The notes beneath the pieces are model-generated. The model was not told the DNA's origin. It saw only the letters and a list, made by a program, of their open reading frames with translations, and did not search any database. Positions 5,211 through 7,775 of a stretch of DNA of 7,775 nucleotides are shown piece after piece. A program made the position numbers and the translations under genes. The stretch is from an uncultured Collinsella sp. (GTDB taxonomy: Bacteria; Actinomycetota; Coriobacteriia; Coriobacteriales; Coriobacteriaceae): NCBI GenBank assembly GCA_902492185.1, contig CABUKY010000088.1, positions 1 to 7,775 on the forward strand, given 5' to 3'. Position 1 is the first letter of the stretch, and each line of letters opens with the position of its first letter.

Positions 5211-6117
5211 CGCCGGCCTCCTTGGCGCCGTCGGCGTTTGAGCCCGCAGCCTCGCGCTTTGCCTTGCGCTCGGCATTGAGCTCGGCGTCGCTCTCGCGCA
5301 CCAGTTTGATAATCGCCGCGCAGGCCTCCTCGCCCACCAAGTCGCGAGCACGCACCGTCAGGCGCGTCGCCTCCTGCTTGTCGCCGTCACTTGCAGCATC
5401 GGTCGCGCACATAATCAGGCAGATGGCAATCTCGGCCGAAGGCGAGGTCGGCACACCTTGCAGGGCCAGTTCACCCATCACGTGGTCGTCGCTCTCATCG
5501 GCGGCATCCGGATAGGTGGTATGGATCTTGTTGAGCAGGCGCGTCGTATGCGCATCGTTGGGCGCCAGGCGCAGCGCCAGACGCGCGCAGCCCACGGCAG
5601 CCGAAACGTTCTCGGTCTCGGGCTCCAAGAAATACTGGCCTAGATTGGCGTAGGCGCGGGCGGCGCACTTGCCATCGCTTGCACGCTCCAGCACCGAGAA
5701 CGAGAGCGATGCCCATTCCTGCTTGTCCTCGAGTGCGCGGAACAGCTCGGCCAAATCCAAGCGATAGTTGCAGTTCATGGGGTCCCAACGCACAGCCTGC
5801 ATCAGGGCATTACGAGCGCTCACATAATCCTGCTGGCGAATGTAGGCAAACGCCATGTCAGAGTACAGGCGGTCAAACGGCACCTCGACCTGCACGAGCT
5901 CGCGCGGATCCTTCTCCACGCGGCGATAGGCCAAGCGCTCAAACTTGCTATCGAAGCTAAAGTATTGGCGCTTCTCCTCCGTCTTGCACTCAGCGTCGAT
6001 ATACTCCTCGGCGAGCTCCACCAGACGCTCCAGCAGCGGCGTCGCCGTAGCCAGGTCGCCCTGCGCCAGATAGTTCTCGGCATACGTGATGTCTTGCAAG
6101 CTGATGGGCAGATCCAT
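5200..6117 (-). CDS. TPR-like helical repeat protein of unknown function
   Basis: A predicted soluble, almost entirely alpha-helical protein of 305 residues with no signal peptide or membrane segment. Tetratricopeptide-like repeats can be read at about 84-129 (DMAFAYIRQQDYVSARNALM, then WDPMN) and 153-188 (ARAYANLGQYF, then ALRLAPND). A further helical hairpin is likely at 13-45. The C-terminal 30 residues are charged and Ala/Glu/Lys rich, probably disordered. TPR proteins act as binding scaffolds; no partner can be named here. I chose the start at 6117 because GAGGAG lies 6 nt upstream. The frame extends to 6168, but those 17 extra residues start next to the tRNA terminator tail and have no RBS. 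It is the first gene of a two-gene unit with smpB, overlapping it by 11 bp, so a link with ribosome rescue or RNA metabolism is possible but unproven. Confidence 0.88.
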   Translation of the reverse strand: MDLPISLQDITYAENYLAQGDLATATPLLERLVELAEEYIDAECKTEEKRQYFSFDSKFERLAYRRVEKDPRELVQVEVPFDRLYSDMAFAYIRQQDYVSARNALMQAVRWDPMNCNYRLDLAELFRALEDKQEWASLSFSVLERASDGKCAARAYANLGQYFLEPETENVSAAVGCARLALRLAPNDAHTTRLLNKIHTTYPDAADESDDHVMGELALQGVPTSPSAEIAICLIMCATDAASDGDKQEATRLTVRARDLVGEEACAAIIKLVRESDAELNAERKAKREAAGSNADGAKEAGDAQ

Positions 6118-6152
6118 GGCTACTCCTCGATCTGAGCGAAACACGGCAGGCG

Positions 6153-6164
6153 CCGTATATACGG
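6153..6164. promoter_or_regulatory. 12-bp perfect palindrome before the TPR-smpB unit
   Basis: CCGTATATACGG is fully self-complementary and lies 36 bp upstream of the TPR start, directly after the tRNA terminator. On the minus strand it touches TTGACC (6163-6168), a possible -35, although the -10 expected 17 bp on is poor. It could be an operator or part of the promoter of this unit. Confidence 0.4.
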
Positions 6165-6167
6165 TCA

Positions 6168-6201
6168 ATACACAAAACCCGGGTCTCTTACGAGGCCCGG
6201 G
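6168..6201 (-). terminator. Intrinsic terminator of the tRNA-Gln/tRNA-Glu unit
   Basis: On the minus strand, CCCGGGCCTC (6192-6201) pairs with GAGACCCGGG (6178-6187) over 10 positions with one C-A mismatch around a 4-nt loop, and is followed by TTTTGTGTATT. It begins about 10 nt after the CCA end of tRNA-Glu, so it cleanly separates the tRNA unit from the TPR-smpB unit. Confidence 0.88.
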
Positions 6202-6211
6202 CGTTCAATTT

Positions 6212-6288
6212 TGGTAGCCCGTACCAGATTCGAACTGGTGATCTCCGCCTTGAGAGGGCGGCGTCCTAAACCGCTAGACGAACGGGCC
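6212..6288 (-). tRNA. tRNA-Glu (anticodon CUC)
   Basis: 77 nt including an encoded CCA end (6212-6214). The acceptor stem GGCCCGT pairs with ACGGGCT. The anticodon stem CCGCC/GGCGG encloses the loop CTCTCAA with anticodon CTC, reading GAG, the glutamate codon favoured in this window. The T-arm contains GTTCGAATC, and the discriminator base is A. It is second in a unit, 17 bp behind tRNA-Gln. Confidence 0.97.
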
Positions 6289-6305
6289 ATATGTAGCAAA
6301 TGCAA

Positions 6306-6379
6306 TGGCTGGGATGGAGGGAGTCGAACCCCCATTGACGGAACCAGAATCCGCTGTCCTGCCATTAGACGACATCCCA
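6306..6379 (-). tRNA. tRNA-Gln (anticodon CUG)
   Basis: 74 nt including an encoded CCA end. The acceptor stem TGGGATG pairs with CATCCCA, with U at position 1 and discriminator G, both characteristic of bacterial tRNA-Gln. The anticodon stem GCGGA/TCCGT encloses loop TTCTGGT with anticodon CTG, reading CAG. The T-arm has GGTTCGACTCC. First gene of the tRNA unit. Confidence 0.97.
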
Positions 6380-6423
6380 ATGACTGCATCGCTGCGCTCG
6401 GCTGTGCCTTTGCGCAAGAAAGA

Positions 6424-6452
6424 AATATACGGGAAGTCTCGCCGTGACGCAA
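6424..6452 (-). promoter_or_regulatory. sigma70-type promoter of the tRNA unit
   Basis: On the minus strand, -35 TTGCGT (6447-6452), a 17-bp spacer and -10 TATATT (6424-6429) lie about 45 bp upstream of the mature tRNA-Gln. AT-rich DNA just upstream (6456-6505) may act as an UP element. Confidence 0.8.
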
Positions 6453-6455
6453 GCC

Positions 6456-6490
6456 CCAATTTTGACTTTTTTGAAATTCAGTCAAATTGG
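6456..6490. repeat. AT-rich inverted repeat upstream of the tRNA promoter
   Basis: CCAATTTTGACT (6456-6467) and AGTCAAATTGG (6480-6490) are inverted copies that differ by one extra T, separated by 12 nt. It lies just behind the -35 of the tRNA promoter. It could be a regulator site, a curved UP element, or a remnant terminator. No gene on either strand clearly ends here. Confidence 0.45.
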
Positions 6491-6528
6491 CCTAATTTAG
6501 TCCAACCCGTGAAGGACCTGTGAAGCCA

Positions 6529-6605
6529 ACCGCTGTACGCGAAGGGCAAAACGCCGCGAGCGGTAGCCGTCAACCGTTGGCAGATTCTACCGTGAAAACG
6601 ATAGC
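6529..6605 (+). promoter_or_regulatory. Weak promoter candidate and hairpin before the 136-residue gene
   Basis: TTGGCA (6577-6582) lies 17 bp from GATAGC (6600-6605), a fair -35 with a poor -10. Just upstream, ACCGCT (6529-6534) and AGCGGT (6559-6564) can pair, with extra CGC/GCG pairs inside. The rest of 6491-6654 shows nothing else I can support. Confidence 0.25.
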
Positions 6606-6654
6606 GCCAGGCAACACAATCGAAGTATCAATGATCGCGTAGATATGAGGCGCC

Positions 6655-7065
6655 ATGGACGAAGAGCTTGATTACCTATGGGAGACCCTGGGCCTCGAGA
6701 TCACTGCCGACCTTTGGCCCGAACGGGACAAAATCCATCCCACACTGCGCCCCGCCATTACTGTGGTGCAGGCAAAATACCGCCGTGCATCCTTTTTGAT
6801 CATGCGGATGTCATGGCACGCGGGACTCCCCGACCTTAAGCGAATCCAGGCAAGCCTCGTCGAGCTGTCCGGCATGCCGACCGTCATATCCGAGGCGCAT
6901 CTGGAGCAGCGCCAGCGCGAGCGACTGCAACAGCAGCGGATTCCCTTTATCTGCCCCGGCGTTCAGGCATATCTGCCCTTTATGGACGAGGAGTACTGGA
7001 GCGGCAAGCCCAACAAGCACGTAAAGGTCTACGATCCGCACGAATGGGCGCAGCTTGAGGATTAG
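6655..7065 (+). CDS. Unrecognised small protein (136 residues), possibly truncated
   Basis: I do not recognise a named family. The protein looks real: a GAGG-type RBS (ATGAGGCGCC) precedes the start, codon use matches the neighbours, and composition is balanced. It is soluble, with a long helical region around 79-95 rich in Gln and Arg (EQRQRERLQQQR), then the striking segment IPFICPGVQAYLPFM (96-110). This resembles, from memory only, an (I/V)PFIVPGKQLYLPFLG-type motif in hypothetical proteins of Firmicutes, some longer and with a DNA-binding domain after it. If that is right, this copy lacks the C-terminal domain. The stop lies just before the tandem hairpin array, so array insertion could have shortened the gene. 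No operon partner is seen; it is flanked by divergent tRNAs and a convergent ArsC-like gene. Confidence 0.7.
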   Translation: MDEELDYLWETLGLEITADLWPERDKIHPTLRPAITVVQAKYRRASFLIMRMSWHAGLPDLKRIQASLVELSGMPTVISEAHLEQRQRERLQQQRIPFICPGVQAYLPFMDEEYWSGKPNKHVKVYDPHEWAQLED

Positions 7066-7108
7066 CGCATATGCCCGCCAGCCGGGATAGTGCGCATGCC
7101 CGCCAACC

Positions 7109-7278
7109 GGAAAGCTCATCCCGGAATTTACGTCCAGAACGGGACGCGCTTTCCCCTAGAGGCCCCAAACGGAAACCGTATCCCAGATTTCGCGCTCAAA
7201 CTGGGATACGATTTCCGCTAGCCCCTTCAACCGGAAACTGCGTCCCGGAATCCGAGCTCAAAACGGGACGCACTTTCC
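7109..7278. repeat. Tandem array of three hairpins, exact 62-bp period
   Basis: Three units begin at 7109, 7171 and 7233. Each is an inverted repeat starting GGAAA and ending TTTCC. Unit 1 pairs 7109-7123 with 7140-7154 (13 of 15), unit 2 pairs 7171-7186 with 7201-7216 (15 of 16), and unit 3 pairs 7233-7247 with 7264-7278 (14 of 15). Loops are 14-16 nt and related (GAATCCGAGCTCAAAA-like). Stem bases differ between units but keep pairing (for example GTATCCC/GGGATAC against GCGTCCC/GGGACGC). A decayed fourth unit may occupy 7071-7108, where CGGGATAG resembles a right arm. The array fills the gap between two convergent genes. Confidence 0.85.
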
Positions 7279-7285
7279 GCAACCA

Positions 7286-7645
7286 CTACAGCAGCACCTC
7301 GGTCCAGGTCGCTTCCTTAAACCCAGGAATCGCAAAGTCGTCGCCCACCAGCAGCGGACGCTTGACCAGCATGCCGTCGGTCGCCAGCAGCTCGCAGCAC
7401 TCCTGATCCGTCATGCCCGCATCCAGACGCGCCTTCAGGCCCAGCTCTCGATATTTCATGCCCGACGAATTAAAGAAGCGCCGCACCGGCAGCCCCGAAC
7501 GAGCAATCCAGGTCGCAAGCTCATCAGCCGTGGGATTGTCCAAAACGATATCGCGATCGATATACTCTACCCCATGTTCGTCCAGCCATGCCTTGGCCTT
7601 CTTACAGGTCGAGCACTTGGGATATTCAACAAACAATACCGCCAT
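7286..7645 (-). CDS. ArsC/Spx-family thioredoxin-fold protein
   Basis: A 119-residue cytoplasmic protein of the ArsC/Spx/YffB family. Thiol chemistry is expected at Cys11 and Cys14 in YPKCSTCKKAKAWL. Other landmarks are FFNSSGMKYRELGL (58-70), matching the family's NTSG-x-x-YR region, and KRPLLVGDDFAIPGF (95-109), with the cis-Pro97 after the conserved Arg96. In Spx the CxxC is a redox switch and the protein binds RNA polymerase; in true ArsC the single Cys near position 12 reduces arsenate. The sequence alone does not separate these, and no ars operon is nearby, so a redox-related role is more likely than arsenic resistance. The start at 7645 is set by AAGGAAA about 5 nt upstream; the frame extends to 7729 without such a site. 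It converges on the gene at 6655-7065. Confidence 0.9.
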   Translation of the reverse strand: MAVLFVEYPKCSTCKKAKAWLDEHGVEYIDRDIVLDNPTADELATWIARSGLPVRRFFNSSGMKYRELGLKARLDAGMTDQECCELLATDGMLVKRPLLVGDDFAIPGFKEATWTEVLL

Positions 7646-7775
7646 GGGATTTCCTTTCTTAGAGAAAACAGGTGTCTGGAAAACTGCACATCGACGACCA
7701 CTCGCGATTGCAGCCGTTATTGTAGTCAATGTCGAAGCATAGGCAGTCGCGATGTCTCGCCTTAAGGCTAGCGCC
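7646..7775 (-). other. Upstream region of the ArsC/Spx-like gene
   Basis: No gene seen. TACAAT on the minus strand (7719-7724) could be a -10 for the ArsC-like gene but its -35 is poor. A perfect palindrome GCCTTAAGGC lies at 7759-7768, close to the window edge. Confidence 0.4.

Noticed and set aside
5211..5351. 47-residue N-terminal extension of SmpB
   Set aside because: The extra residues are an out-of-frame reading of the TPR gene; the internal Met at 5210 has an AAGGAGG and gives the normal SmpB length.
7109..7278. CRISPR array
   Set aside because: Period is regular, but the units are near-whole hairpins with diverged arms and related loops; there are no identical direct repeats with unique spacers, and no cas genes.

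Overview
The window looks like chromosomal DNA from a GC-rich anaerobic gut actinobacterium of the Coriobacteriia, most likely Collinsella or a close relative. That placement is inference from codon bias (GAG, CAG, GGC, CTG preferred), protein style and the anaerobe-type rubredoxin and flavin reductase. No taxonomic marker was searched. The genes are mostly conserved housekeeping or redox functions; the less familiar material is in the intergenic DNA.

Layout. (1) 1-2027, minus: the N-terminal 675 residues of the glutamate synthase large subunit (gltB), cut by the window edge. (2) 2028-2388: a 361-bp divergent intergenic region with several inverted repeats and a DtxR/MntR-like operator candidate. 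(3) 2389-3645, plus: an Nramp-family Mn2+/Fe2+ transporter (mntH). (4) 3798-3941, minus: a 47-residue rubredoxin-like protein with its own promoter and terminator. (5) 4030-4533, minus: an FMN-binding flavin reductase-like protein. Items 4 and 5 have the same order as the two domains of the fused high-molecular-weight rubredoxin (Hrb) of acetogens. (6) 4588-4727: the smpB terminator, preceded by a large 22-bp-arm palindrome. (7) 4740-6117, minus: smpB and an upstream TPR-like gene, overlapping by 11 bp. (8) 6178-6452, minus: a tRNA-Gln(CUG)/tRNA-Glu(CUC) transcription unit with a clear sigma70-type promoter and a strong terminator. (9) 6655-7065, plus: an unrecognised 136-residue protein. (10) 7109-7278: three tandem hairpins at an exact 62-bp period with compensatory stem changes. 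(11) 7286-7645, minus: an ArsC/Spx-family thioredoxin-fold protein.

How the parts relate. The genes do not form one pathway. Sub-themes are nitrogen assimilation (gltB), metal uptake (mntH, possibly Mn/Fe regulated), flavin/rubredoxin electron transfer typical of O2 or peroxide detoxification in anaerobes, thiol redox (the ArsC/Spx-like protein), and translation (SmpB for trans-translation, two tRNAs). No phage, transposase, CRISPR array or defence operon is visible. The best candidates for something undescribed are the 62-bp-period hairpin array, the 22-bp-arm palindrome, the repeated ATCTGTAACA motif around mntH, and the split Hrb-like pair.
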